DNA of 45,565 nt from Nitrospira sp. Lineage in GTDB: Bacteria > Nitrospirota > Nitrospiria > Nitrospirales > Nitrospiraceae. The notes under the pieces were generated by a model. It was given only the letters and a program-made list of their open reading frames with translations. It ran no database searches and was not told the origin of the DNA. Both the position numbers and the translations under genes were made by a program. The stretch covers positions 219,263 to 264,827 of the forward strand of contig SWDI01000005.1 of NCBI GenBank assembly GCA_005116955.1, read 5' to 3'. Position 1 is the first letter of the stretch; each line of letters starts with the position of its first letter. This document shows, in pieces, positions 35,228-42,750 of this stretch.

Positions 35228-35257
35228 GCGGGTGCCGCACAATGATGCGGCACCCGC
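35228..35257 (+). terminator. GC-rich hairpin between DUF4331 and TonB-like genes
   Basis: GCGGGTGCCGCA, six-base loop, TGCGGCACCCGC; twelve perfect base pairs, 11 bases after the stop codon, with no T-run. It may attenuate the distal genes or protect the upstream message. Confidence 0.6.
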
Positions 35258-35276
35258 ATCATGACAGGACCAGGGC

Positions 35277-36182
35277 GTGAACCAAGACACGACGATACAA
35301 GAGTCAAGAATGCCATGCCGGCAGGGATGGCTCGGGTCGATTGCGCTCCACGGACTCGTGTTTCTCAGCCTCTTTCCCCTCTTCCGTCAGTCACTGATTA
35401 CTATTCCCAACGAAGCGTTTCACTGGGATGTTGCGCTTGTGCAATCGACACCGACGGCTCACGAGTCAGTTCAAACCGCCGATGCCACCAAACCACCCGT
35501 ACCGAAGCCACCAAATCGAACACCTACAGCCTCTCTCGCCAACCGCACGACCCGTCAACTAGCCCCATCTGCTGAATACATCACCTCATCTGGACCAAAG
35601 ACTGAAGCCCCAGTCACGTTGACACCCATCCCTGACAGTTCTTCATCGGTCACATCACCTAATGAAATAGCCACAAGCTCTATACCGAATGAATTGCTCC
35701 CTCCTCTGGTCCAGGCACATGAACCTCCACGACAACCGACTGACACGCCGGTCAGCTCAACGACACAAGTACCACAACAGGAAGTAGCCGCTGCCGTCGC
35801 TCCACTCAAAGACAATACTCCCCCTACCGACACCACCCAGCCATCGCCAGTACCGCCTACAGCATCAGATACTCCCGCTGCTTCCGCGATACGGCCTGAC
35901 TACGGATGGCTTCAACAGGCGATCTTCCGGCGGTTGGAGGAACTCAAACGATCGTCTCACCCCTCACTCGATGACTCACACCCCCTTAAAGTCACGGTCA
36001 AGGCAGTGGTCTCACGGGAAGGGATCTTGCTGGACTCTGCAGTGGTGAAGAGTTCCGGCCTGGATCGCATCGATCAGGAAGCAATGGCACTCGTACAGCG
36101 GGCCTTCCCGATGCAACTTGACCACCCACTAGACCGACAGCAAGTCGCCATGCGCATCCCCATCATCTATTCACGCGAGTAA
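35277..36182 (+). CDS. TonB-like energy transducer
   Basis: A 301-residue protein starting at GTG 35277. A single membrane segment near residue 20 (WLGSIALHGLVFLSLFPLF) is followed by a long Pro/Thr/Ser-rich periplasmic spacer (about 60-200) and a C-terminal TonB domain (about 220-300; LKVTVKAVVSREGILLDSAV, DRIDQEAMALVQRAF). TonB couples the inner-membrane proton gradient to outer-membrane receptors. With no ExbB/ExbD beside it, it may use a shared pair. The receptor at 29048 is a natural partner. Confidence 0.85.
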   Translation: MNQDTTIQESRMPCRQGWLGSIALHGLVFLSLFPLFRQSLITIPNEAFHWDVALVQSTPTAHESVQTADATKPPVPKPPNRTPTASLANRTTRQLAPSAEYITSSGPKTEAPVTLTPIPDSSSSVTSPNEIATSSIPNELLPPLVQAHEPPRQPTDTPVSSTTQVPQQEVAAAVAPLKDNTPPTDTTQPSPVPPTASDTPAASAIRPDYGWLQQAIFRRLEELKRSSHPSLDDSHPLKVTVKAVVSREGILLDSAVVKSSGLDRIDQEAMALVQRAFPMQLDHPLDRQQVAMRIPIIYSRE

Positions 36183-36185
36183 CCC

Positions 36186-37373
36186 ATGATTCGATCGCTC
36201 ACCGTTGTCAGCGTGGTCGGATGGTTCGTATTGAGCGAAGTCGGCGCTGCGTACCCCGAACCCTACCAGCCGACGGAGGATGCGCAGGTTCTCCAGCGGC
36301 TCAGCTTCAGGGCGTCCGATCCTGTCGCGCATGAGCTCGACAGTCTGCGTACCAATCTACGACGGAATCCGCGCGATCTTGAATCAGCCGTGAAACTGGC
36401 CACTCGCTACATTGAACAGGGCCGATCGGAAGGCGATCCCCGTTTTCTCGGGCAAGCACAGGCAGTCCTCAGTCCCTGGTGGAGCGAGCCGACCCCCCCA
36501 CCTGCCGCACTCCTCTTACGGGCAACGATCCGGCAGAACGCCCACGAGTTCAACGAGGCCCTTATCGACCTCGACCAGGTGTTGGCGGCTGAACCAAACA
36601 ATGCCCAGGCGTGGCTCACCAAAGCGTCGATTCTCCAGGTACAAGCACGTTACGACGAGGCACGCCGAGCCTGTCAGCGACTCACACGCTTGGCCTCCGC
36701 TCATGTGCTGCTCGGATGCTTGAGCGATATCGCGGGAGTGACTGGTCAATCGATGAAAAGCCGTGAGTTACTCCGGCAGGTACTGTCGGAAACACCTCTC
36801 TCGGGACGCGAGCACATCTGGGTTGCGACAATTTTGGCTGAAACAGCCAGCCGCACCGGGGCCATCCGTGAGGCTGAGAAGTCTTTCGCTGAGGCCTTCA
36901 AGGTCGGCACCAAGGATCAATACTTGCTCGGCGCCTATGCGGATTTCCTGCTGGATCAATGCCGTTATCAGGACGTCATGTCCCTGCTCCGATCTGAAAC
37001 GAAGGCTGATGGACTACTCCTACGTCTGGCGCTCGCAGAGCAGGCGCTGAAGCTGCCCATATTCCAAAACCATACAGCTGAACTGGCAGCCCGATTTACC
37101 GCTGCCCGAGAGCGAGGAACGACCGTCCATGTTCGAGAAGAAGCGCGATTCACATTGGCCTTGTTGCACGATGCTCGCCGAGCACTGCCGCTAGCCCAGG
37201 CCAATTGGAAGGTGCAGAGAGAACCGGCGGACGCCAGGATCCTCCTCGAAAGCGCGCTTACCGCGAAGAACTCACCGGCGGCCCAACCGGTGCTTGACTG
37301 GATGACGAGTAATCACGTGGAAGACGTTCATCTGCAACAACTTGCGAAGCAGATTCAAAAGGCACCATTCTGA
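36186..37373 (+). CDS. Secreted TPR-repeat protein
   Basis: A 395-residue protein with an N-terminal signal segment (VVSVVGWFVLSEVGAA). The remainder is TPR-like helical hairpins (ALLLRATIRQNAHEFNEALI, NAQAWLTKASILQVQARYDE, IWVATILAETASRTGAIREA, LGAYADFLLDQCRYQDVMSL). TPR proteins act as scaffolds. It is linked tightly to the TonB-like gene upstream (3 bases) and to hupE downstream (1-base overlap). Confidence 0.87.
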   Translation: MIRSLTVVSVVGWFVLSEVGAAYPEPYQPTEDAQVLQRLSFRASDPVAHELDSLRTNLRRNPRDLESAVKLATRYIEQGRSEGDPRFLGQAQAVLSPWWSEPTPPPAALLLRATIRQNAHEFNEALIDLDQVLAAEPNNAQAWLTKASILQVQARYDEARRACQRLTRLASAHVLLGCLSDIAGVTGQSMKSRELLRQVLSETPLSGREHIWVATILAETASRTGAIREAEKSFAEAFKVGTKDQYLLGAYADFLLDQCRYQDVMSLLRSETKADGLLLRLALAEQALKLPIFQNHTAELAARFTAARERGTTVHVREEARFTLALLHDARRALPLAQANWKVQREPADARILLESALTAKNSPAAQPVLDWMTSNHVEDVHLQQLAKQIQKAPF

Positions 37374-38494
37374 TGCGTATTCTGCTCGTCATTGTCTCGC
37401 TTGTGCTTGCACAGCCGGCTTGGGCCCATAAGCCAAGCGACAGCTACCTCTCACTGTCTGTTCAGAACAATCACATTGAAGGGCAATGGGACATCGCCTT
37501 ACGCGATCTCGCCGATGCAATCGGATTGGACAGTGATGGAAACGGTCAACTCACCTGGGGAGAGGTCCGCAGCAAGCATGACGAGATCAGGGTCTATGCA
37601 CTGTCACATCTTGCCTTATCGGCTGACCAGCAGGCTTGTACGACTCAAGTGCTGGAGCAACTCATCGATCATCACACAGACGGGACCTACTCAGTCCTTC
37701 GTTTCCGGTCGAATTGCGATGCGCCCATTGAACGGCTTGCGGTGGACTACCGCCTCCTATTCGATATCGATGCACAACACAAGGGACTCTTGCGTCTGAC
37801 CCAAGGTGGACAGACCAGCACGGCCATTTTCAGCCGAGAATCCACGGCCCAGGAATTCTCAGTCACTACACGGTCACGCTGGACTGAGAGTATGCAATTT
37901 ATTCACGAGGGGAGTTGGCACATCTGGATGGGATTCGACCATGTCCTGTTCTTGCTTGCCCTCTTACTTCCCTCAGTCTTGATTCGAGCGGAAGGACGCT
38001 GGCAGGCGGCAGGTGATTTTGCATCGGTGTGCTGGAACGTCCTCAGCATCGTCACGGCCTTTACCCTGGCCCATTCTTTGACCTTGAGCCTGGCCACCCT
38101 GGATATCATCCAGCTCCCATCTCGATTAGTGGAATCGACCATTGCTGCATCGGTTGTACTCGCAGGGCTTGGCAACTTATATCCCACGATAATGAGTCGT
38201 CGTTGGATGATTGCCTTTGGGTTTGGCCTGATCCATGGGTTCGGATTTGCTGCTGTGCTCACCGATCTCGGGTTGCCTCAGGATTCACTATTGCTGAGTC
38301 TCGTCAGCTTCAACATCGGGGTGGAAATCGGCCAGCTTGCCATCGTCGCGGCATTCTTACCATTAGCCTATCTGATTCGCCACTCCTGGTCATACCCCAG
38401 ACTGGTCCTTACTGGCGGATCACTCGCGGTAATCGCCATTGCCCTCATCTGGTTCACCGAACGCGCCTTTAATCTTCAGCTGTTTCCTCTCTAG
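37373..38494 (+). CDS. HupE/UreJ family membrane protein with EF-hand loop
   Basis: A 373-residue protein with signal peptide (ILLVIVSLVLAQPAWA). The N-terminal soluble domain contains an EF-hand loop at residues 53-64 (DSDGNGQLTWGE). Six or seven transmembrane helices follow. The HupE/UreJ signature HIWMGFDHVLFLLALLLP is present, as are later histidine motifs (AHSLTLSLA, GLIHGFGFAA, FNIGVEIGQL). These proteins transport nickel or cobalt for hydrogenase and urease. The 1-base overlap with the TPR gene indicates coupling. An additional 3' relic of another copy lies at 40094. Confidence 0.9.
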   Translation: MRILLVIVSLVLAQPAWAHKPSDSYLSLSVQNNHIEGQWDIALRDLADAIGLDSDGNGQLTWGEVRSKHDEIRVYALSHLALSADQQACTTQVLEQLIDHHTDGTYSVLRFRSNCDAPIERLAVDYRLLFDIDAQHKGLLRLTQGGQTSTAIFSRESTAQEFSVTTRSRWTESMQFIHEGSWHIWMGFDHVLFLLALLLPSVLIRAEGRWQAAGDFASVCWNVLSIVTAFTLAHSLTLSLATLDIIQLPSRLVESTIAASVVLAGLGNLYPTIMSRRWMIAFGFGLIHGFGFAAVLTDLGLPQDSLLLSLVSFNIGVEIGQLAIVAAFLPLAYLIRHSWSYPRLVLTGGSLAVIAIALIWFTERAFNLQLFPL

Positions 38495-38607
38495 CAGGCT
38501 GTTGACAAAGTCCGCCAGCTGCGTTCTCGCGACGTTCAGAGGCTCAACGTACGGCAGAGAGTACGATTCGCCTCTTCGCTTGCTGCGGCCTTGCTGAACA
38601 ACCTGCT
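38493..38607. repeat. Palindromic intergenic repeat (MITE/REP-like)
   Basis: About 115 bases starting inside the hupE stop codon. The left end AGCAGGCTGTTGACAAAGTC and the reverse complement of the right end AGCAGGTTGTTCAGCAAGGC form terminal inverted repeats. The centre (CGTACGGCAGAGAGTACG) folds on itself. It would form a long cruciform or RNA hairpin and may terminate hupE transcription. It has no coding frame. Confidence 0.7.
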
Positions 38608-38620
38608 GGCAAAATGGCAC

Positions 38621-39613
38621 TCATAGCTGCACGACGACCTTCCCAACGTTGGTATGTTGTTCCAGCATTGTATGGCCGGCGCGGAGATTCTCGACCGTCA
38701 GTCCATTCAACACACGGTTGGCCGTTGTGCGCATCTTGCCGGATTCAATCAAGCTCTTCACCTCCCGCAGAATCTCCCCCTGAGAATCCACACGATAGTC
38801 AAGACTCGACTTCGTGAACATGAGTTCCCAATGCAGGCTCGCCGATTTCGACTTGAACAGGGAGAGGTCCAGTCCCTCCCCATCATCGATGATCCCCACT
38901 TCCCCAAATGGGGCAATGATGTCCGCCATCTTCGACCAATGCTGCCCAGAGTGCGTCGTGCTGAAGATGAAATCGACAAACTTGAACCCCAGCCCCCTGA
39001 TATCAGCCACAAGCGTCTGATGAGAGACCACGTGATCAGCGCCAAGACTGCTGACCCACTGTTTGCTCTCCGGTCGTGACGCGGTGGCAATCACCGTCAT
39101 GGGGGTTTTCAACTTGAGCAGCTGGATCGCTTGCGACCCGACGCCGCCGGCGCCGCCGATAATCAGGATCGTCCGCCGATCCGACCCGGTAAGGTGCATC
39201 TTCTCAAAAAGCATCTCGTACGCCGTCAAGCTGGTCAGCGGAAGCGCTGCCGCTTCCGTAAAGGAGAGGGTGTTCGGTTTCAAGGCCACCAGCCGTTCAT
39301 CCACCAGTTGCCGCGTCGCATAAGACCCTGCTCGGTTGAGATCTCCGCTGTAAAAGACTTCGTCGCCGATATTGAACCGTGTTGCCTCCTGACCGCGAGC
39401 CCGCACAATGCCTGCTGCATCCCACCCTAAAATGACCGGCTGTTCAGCGGAACCGGATCGCCAGCTTCGAATCTTGTAGTCTACAGGATTCAACCCGACA
39501 GCCTTCACCTCAACGAACAGATCACGACCGCTGGGTGTCGGATCCGGCAACTCCATGGGTTGCAGATTGAATTGATCCAGCGAATGGGCCTTCGTATAAC
39601 TAATGACTTTCAT
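38621..39613 (-). CDS. Zinc-type alcohol dehydrogenase-like quinone reductase
   Basis: A 330-residue protein of the medium-chain dehydrogenase/reductase family, starting at MKVISYTKAH (the frame reaches 39625). Features: N-terminal GroES-like fold (VEVKAVGLNPVDYKIR, PVILGWDAAGIV), cofactor motif GGAGGVGSQAIQLLK, and C-terminal substrate region. Classic zinc ligands are missing, as in NADPH:quinone oxidoreductases. It is divergently paired with an HxlR regulator, a common arrangement for electrophile- or quinone-responsive reductases. Confidence 0.9.
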   Translation of the reverse strand: MKVISYTKAHSLDQFNLQPMELPDPTPSGRDLFVEVKAVGLNPVDYKIRSWRSGSAEQPVILGWDAAGIVRARGQEATRFNIGDEVFYSGDLNRAGSYATRQLVDERLVALKPNTLSFTEAAALPLTSLTAYEMLFEKMHLTGSDRRTILIIGGAGGVGSQAIQLLKLKTPMTVIATASRPESKQWVSSLGADHVVSHQTLVADIRGLGFKFVDFIFSTTHSGQHWSKMADIIAPFGEVGIIDDGEGLDLSLFKSKSASLHWELMFTKSSLDYRVDSQGEILREVKSLIESGKMRTTANRVLNGLTVENLRAGHTMLEQHTNVGKVVVQL

Positions 39614-39687
39614 AACCACCTCCATATTTGTTACCTAGAGATACGGCTTACGATACATAAAGACAAGTACGCACATTTCCGTCAGTC

Positions 39688-39705
39688 GGTATCTCATAGG
39701 ATACC
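39688..39705 (+). promoter_or_regulatory. Candidate HxlR operator
   Basis: GGTATC, TCATAG, GATACC: a perfect palindrome in the 103-base divergent gap between the reductase and hxlR-type genes, 11 bases before the regulator start. Its position suits auto-repression and control of the reductase. Confidence 0.5.
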
Positions 39706-39716
39706 AAGGAGCAATC

Positions 39717-40049
39717 ATGGCGAAACGCCGCTTTACACCCTGCATCGAAGGCTGTCCGGTCGAGGTCACGTTGAATGTGATCGGAGGGAAGTGGAAAGGC
39801 GTTGTCCTCTACCATTTATTCAAACAGAACGTGCTGCGCTTCGGAGAGCTCCGCAAGAGGATGACCGGAGTGACGCAGGGCATGTTGACGACACAGCTCC
39901 GTGAGCTGGAGCGGGACGGCCTCGTTTGCCGAACGGTCTTTCCGGAAGTGCCGCCTAAAGTGGAATATTCCCTGTCTTTCAAAGGCGAAACGCTTCGCGA
40001 GATCATTCGTTCTCTGGAGCGATGGGGCGTCGAACATCGTGGGGACTAA
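39717..40049 (+). CDS. HxlR-family transcriptional regulator
   Basis: A 110-residue winged-helix protein. HxlR signatures: CPVEVTLNVIGGKWKGVVLY, LRFGELRKRMTGVTQGMLT, LRELERDGLVCRTVFPEVPP, VEYSLSFKGETL. It has two cysteines near the N-terminus (C9 in TPCIEGCPV and C14), like redox-sensing QorR/YodB/HypR regulators where such a Cys senses diamide or quinones. Likely controls the divergent reductase through the palindrome at 39688. Confidence 0.92.
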   Translation: MAKRRFTPCIEGCPVEVTLNVIGGKWKGVVLYHLFKQNVLRFGELRKRMTGVTQGMLTTQLRELERDGLVCRTVFPEVPPKVEYSLSFKGETLREIIRSLERWGVEHRGD

Positions 40050-40093
40050 TGCATAGCCGGTCCGATCTCCATGCCTGGCCGTAGCCGAGGTTG

Positions 40094-40183
40094 ATGCCCT
40101 CCAGTAGATTACTGGCCGGCATTAGCATCACTCTCGTCTGGTTTACCGAACGGACCTTCGATATTCCGTTGTTTTCTCTGTAG
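40094..40183 (+). pseudogene. 3' relic of a second hupE gene
   Basis: The frame encodes RLLAGISITLVWFTERTFDI PLFSL then TAG, closely matching the last 27 residues of the intact hupE product (IALIWFTERAFNLQLFPL and a preceding GG helix). An upstream TAG in the same frame and no gene 5' of it mean only the 3' end remains. It is separated from hupE by the reductase/HxlR pair. Confidence 0.7.
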
Positions 40184-40207
40184 CCCACCACTCAAGATAT
40201 GCGCTGT

Positions 40208-40831
40208 TCAGGAAGGCTTGGGAATGTAGTTCTCAAAGAATTTAGCCAGAGAGGAAAAGTCTCCCTGATCAGCGTCCCGTATGGCGGCAATATATTGCGA
40301 TCGGATTTGATGGCCTTCAGACATAAGCTGGGTTTGAGGCCATTGCGGCAAAGGATGTCCGCGAGAATAAAAGAAGATGTCGGTGATCAGTCGTGCATGC
40401 CGTCCATTCCCATTTCTGAAGGGATGAATCTTTGTCAGTCTGTTCTGCAGCCGTGCCGCCACCTCCAAGACCGGCATCGGTGACGCGGGCGAATCCCAAT
40501 AGAGAAAGTCATCACATAACAAGCGAATCTGTTCTGGCACGATCCGCCAGTCCATTCCGATATTGAGATTGTCAGTCCGGTATTTCCCCGCCCACTTCCA
40601 GATGGATCCAAACATATCGTGATGGACTACACAGATAAACTCATTGGTGAGCCATCGCGCGCCACGCTTCTTCCTGCGGGCCTCAAACACGTATTTGTCG
40701 TAGGCCAGACTAATGGCATGGGCTTCAGCTGCGTTCCGTTCGGCTCTCGTCGTGAGCCGAGTCAGAATCAGCCCTGAGGTGTCATCGCCTGCAGTCTCAC
40801 CATCGGGCTGTGTTTCGTCCGCGATGCTCAT
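40208..40831 (-). CDS. Fic-domain protein (mobile mystery protein B type)
   Basis: A 207-residue protein with the Fic catalytic motif HPFRNGNGRHAR, which fits HPFxxGNGRxxR and implies adenylylation (AMPylation) activity. The N-terminus contains a helical LTRAE...E segment that may include an inhibitory motif. Length, Fic motif and pairing with the next gene match the 'mobile mystery protein B' family. Its ATG overlaps the stop of the HTH gene, so the two are co-translated. It may act as toxin with the HTH as partner. Confidence 0.88.
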   Translation of the reverse strand: MSIADETQPDGETAGDDTSGLILTRLTTRAERNAAEAHAISLAYDKYVFEARRKKRGARWLTNEFICVVHHDMFGSIWKWAGKYRTDNLNIGMDWRIVPEQIRLLCDDFLYWDSPASPMPVLEVAARLQNRLTKIHPFRNGNGRHARLITDIFFYSRGHPLPQWPQTQLMSEGHQIRSQYIAAIRDADQGDFSSLAKFFENYIPKPS

Positions 40832-41292
40832 CGAGCTGATAGTCGTTTACGAGGGCTGCGGAGAATATCGTCGGTCCGTTTCTCAAGAAGCTGCTTGAAT
40901 GTGTCCTCATCAGGTGCTTGGTCCTCAAGTGCCATGGTTCCCATCGTTTGCTTCAGTCGTTTGAGGGCCACAGCACGGGCACGATCTCTCGTAAGTTCTT
41001 CCAGAGGTTTGTGGAGCAGCGGTTCAAGGTTAAGCTCACAGCCTAAGCCTTCATAGATTCGGCGGAGTGTCCCGACTTGGGGGTCCACTTTCCCAGACTC
41101 AATCGCAGCCAGATTGGGCTGCGTAATATAGGCACGTTGAGCCAGCTCAACCTGCGTCATTCGTAGCCGATTCCGAAGCAGACGGATCCAGTCCCCGGCC
41201 GTAAGTTTGCTCGTATCTCTTGACGTCCGTACTGTCAGTCTTGATAAAGCTATATCATCGAGCAGCGTTGTGAATGTTTTTCTCATGGCCAT
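40828..41292 (-). CDS. HTH regulator (mobile mystery protein A type)
   Basis: A 154-residue protein with a Xre-like helix-turn-helix (WIRLLRNRLRMTQVELAQRA, ITQPNLAAIESGKVDPQ) and the C-terminal segment LKRLKQTMGTMALEDQAPDE typical of 'mobile mystery protein A'. This family sits upstream of Fic-like partner genes, often on mobile elements. It probably autoregulates the pair. The start abuts the repeat at 41302 by about 10 bases. Confidence 0.85.
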   Translation of the reverse strand: MAMRKTFTTLLDDIALSRLTVRTSRDTSKLTAGDWIRLLRNRLRMTQVELAQRAYITQPNLAAIESGKVDPQVGTLRRIYEGLGCELNLEPLLHKPLEELTRDRARAVALKRLKQTMGTMALEDQAPDEDTFKQLLEKRTDDILRSPRKRLSAR

Positions 41293-41301
41293 TAATTATA
41301 C

Positions 41302-41486
41302 ATGGAAAGCCGCCAAGTCCGCAAGTCCGAAGCCTACCGAAAGCTGTTCCTCGAACGCATCGCCTTCGACCTGCTGCTGCGCTAAGCACGCACCTCGTAA
41401 AGCGTCGTGCCCGACGGTTTCAAGTTTCATGTTTCGAGTTTTAGGTTGTTTGGAAACTTGAAACCTCAAACCTGAAACTGCTTCTG
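41302..41486. repeat. Direct repeat copy 1, with gene 3' end and imperfect hairpin
   Basis: About 185 bases nearly identical to 42305-42489. The first part encodes the last 25 or so residues of an unknown protein (RQVRKSEAYRKLFLERIAFD then LLLR and TAA at 41383-41385). The second part is an imperfect palindrome with arms GGTTTCAAGTTTC and GAAACTTGAAACC. The repeat lies between the HTH/Fic pair and the ParE/RelE pair. Confidence 0.8.
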
Positions 41487-41636
41487 AACCGTTGAACATG
41501 AAACCTGGAATTCAGGATCGAAGAACCGAACGGCGCACGACGCGCCTCACGGCCTGCTGCGAGCAGCCGCCGGGGCAAATGGCTGCGGTGGATCTGGCTG
41601 TCTTTGTCGAGAAGAGAAAGGAAATTTCAGTGCCGC

Positions 41637-41933
41637 TCAGATTCGTTTCTGCCAGCGAATGGGGTCTCGTTTGCTGTGGATACAGGCGGCGATGAGGATC
41701 TCGTCATCGTGAACGATATAAATCACACTGTAGGGAAACCGCCGCAACACTGCGCGTCTCGCACTGCCGAACACGATTGGGTAGAGCGCAGGACGGCGCT
41801 GCACCTGAGCGATGACCGCATCGAGCGAGCGCAGAAGTTCCGCCCCCAATCCTTGGCCACGCATTTCGTACCAGTCCACCGCCTCAGCCAATTCGGCCTC
41901 CACCTCGGGGCGAAAGACGATACGCCGCGTCAT
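41637..41933 (-). CDS. ParE/RelE-family toxin
   Basis: A 98-residue toxin starting at MTRRIVFRPE (the frame reaches 41948). Pattern is that of plasmid-stabilisation RelE/ParE proteins: VEAELAEAVDWYEMRGQGLG, LRSLDAVIAQVQRRPALYP, VLRRFPYSVIYIVHDDEIL, AACIHSKRDP. Such toxins cleave mRNA or poison gyrase. It overlaps the antitoxin gene by 4 bases, confirming a two-gene module. It lies between direct repeats. Confidence 0.92.
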   Translation of the reverse strand: MTRRIVFRPEVEAELAEAVDWYEMRGQGLGAELLRSLDAVIAQVQRRPALYPIVFGSARRAVLRRFPYSVIYIVHDDEILIAACIHSKRDPIRWQKRI

Positions 41934-42157
41934 CCCAGACGCGACCATAGGCGTGCGCGCACATCCTCCCAGCTGAGGGCTGAGCTTGGGTCACGCGCAT
42001 GCTCGGCGACGCGCCGTTCAATTTCCTGGCGCTGATCGTCGGACAGCGCCGGCAGAAGGTCTGGCCGCGCGGCGACACTGTCCCACAGATCTTCGGCGAG
42101 CTGGATACGCTCTGCCGGGCTGAGCTTCAGGAGTTCCGCTATCACAGCATTCTTCAT
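41930..42157 (-). CDS. Addiction-module antitoxin
   Basis: A 75-residue protein starting at MKNAVIAEL (the frame reaches 42196). It has the pattern of the TIGR02574 'putative addiction module' antitoxins: LLKLSPAERIQLAEDLWDSV, ALSDDQRQEIERRVAEH and a final WEDVRARL. It neutralises the downstream ParE/RelE toxin and probably represses the operon. Its stop overlaps the toxin start. Confidence 0.9.
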   Translation of the reverse strand: MKNAVIAELLKLSPAERIQLAEDLWDSVAARPDLLPALSDDQRQEIERRVAEHARDPSSALSWEDVRARLWSRLG

Positions 42158-42229
42158 GTTTGTGTGCCCTTCATAGAAGAGAAACTGTCCTTTCAATTAT
42201 AGCTTGTTACAGGTACGGTTTCTATCTGA

Positions 42230-42388
42230 TCAGCCGGGCTTCTCGACCATGAACATCAGATCTCCGACACGGACGGCTTCCTCATCATCGACGACTCCAA
42301 TCCGATGGACAGCCGCCAAGTCCGCAAGTCCGAAGCCTACCGAAAGCTGTTCCTCGAACGCATCGCCTTCGACCTGCTGCTGCGCTAA
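42230..42388 (+). pseudogene. 3' fragment of an unrecognised gene
   Basis: A 52-codon frame without start (GLLDHEHQISDTDGFLIIDD, SNPMDSRQVRKSEAYRKLFL, ending FDLLLR-TAA) lies just before and into repeat copy 2. Copy 1 at 41302 contains only its last portion. It looks like the truncated end of one gene, duplicated around the toxin-antitoxin pair. Family unknown. Confidence 0.55.
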
Positions 42389-42489
42389 GCACGCACCTCG
42401 TGCAGCGTCGTGGCCGACGGTTTCAAGTTTCATGTTTCGAGTTTTAGGTTGTTTGGAGACTTGAAACCTCAAACCCGAAACTGCCTCTG
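42305..42489. repeat. Direct repeat copy 2
   Basis: Matches 41302-41486 at a constant offset of 1003 bases with only scattered mismatches. It includes the gene 3' end and the GTTTCAAGTTTC/GACTTGAAACC palindrome. Similarity continues beyond it toward the third copy (44690-44935), including CTTCACG-TTTCAC and GTGCGCGAAG motifs. Confidence 0.8.
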
Positions 42490-42750
42490 GAATACCGTGC
42501 GCGAAGTGTCAAACATCCCAATTCGGAAACATGAGACGCTTCCCCTTTCACGGATAACGAGCGCCGAGCTGGACGTAGCGCGTATCAGCCTTGCCCGTAC
42601 GTGCCGCACGCCGACAGGCGGTTCCAGTGGAAGTACGTTGACTAACTTGATATCTTTGAACGAGATACGCTCGCCTCGTGGAGCAGCAGGCGAAGCGGGC
42701 TTCACGTTTCACAAACAACGAATCTTTTTACAGCGGAAGAGTGCTGAATC
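42490..42750. other. Non-coding spacer after repeat 2
   Basis: No gene is seen. Parts of it (GTGCGCGAAG near 42498, CTTCACGTTTCACAAA near 42700) reappear after repeat copy 3, showing that the repeated unit is larger than the near-identical core. Confidence 0.4.

Noticed and set aside
41492-41695. Short + strand frame of 67 codons after repeat copy 1
   Set aside because: It overlaps the toxin gene antisense and has no ribosome binding site or recognisable sequence.
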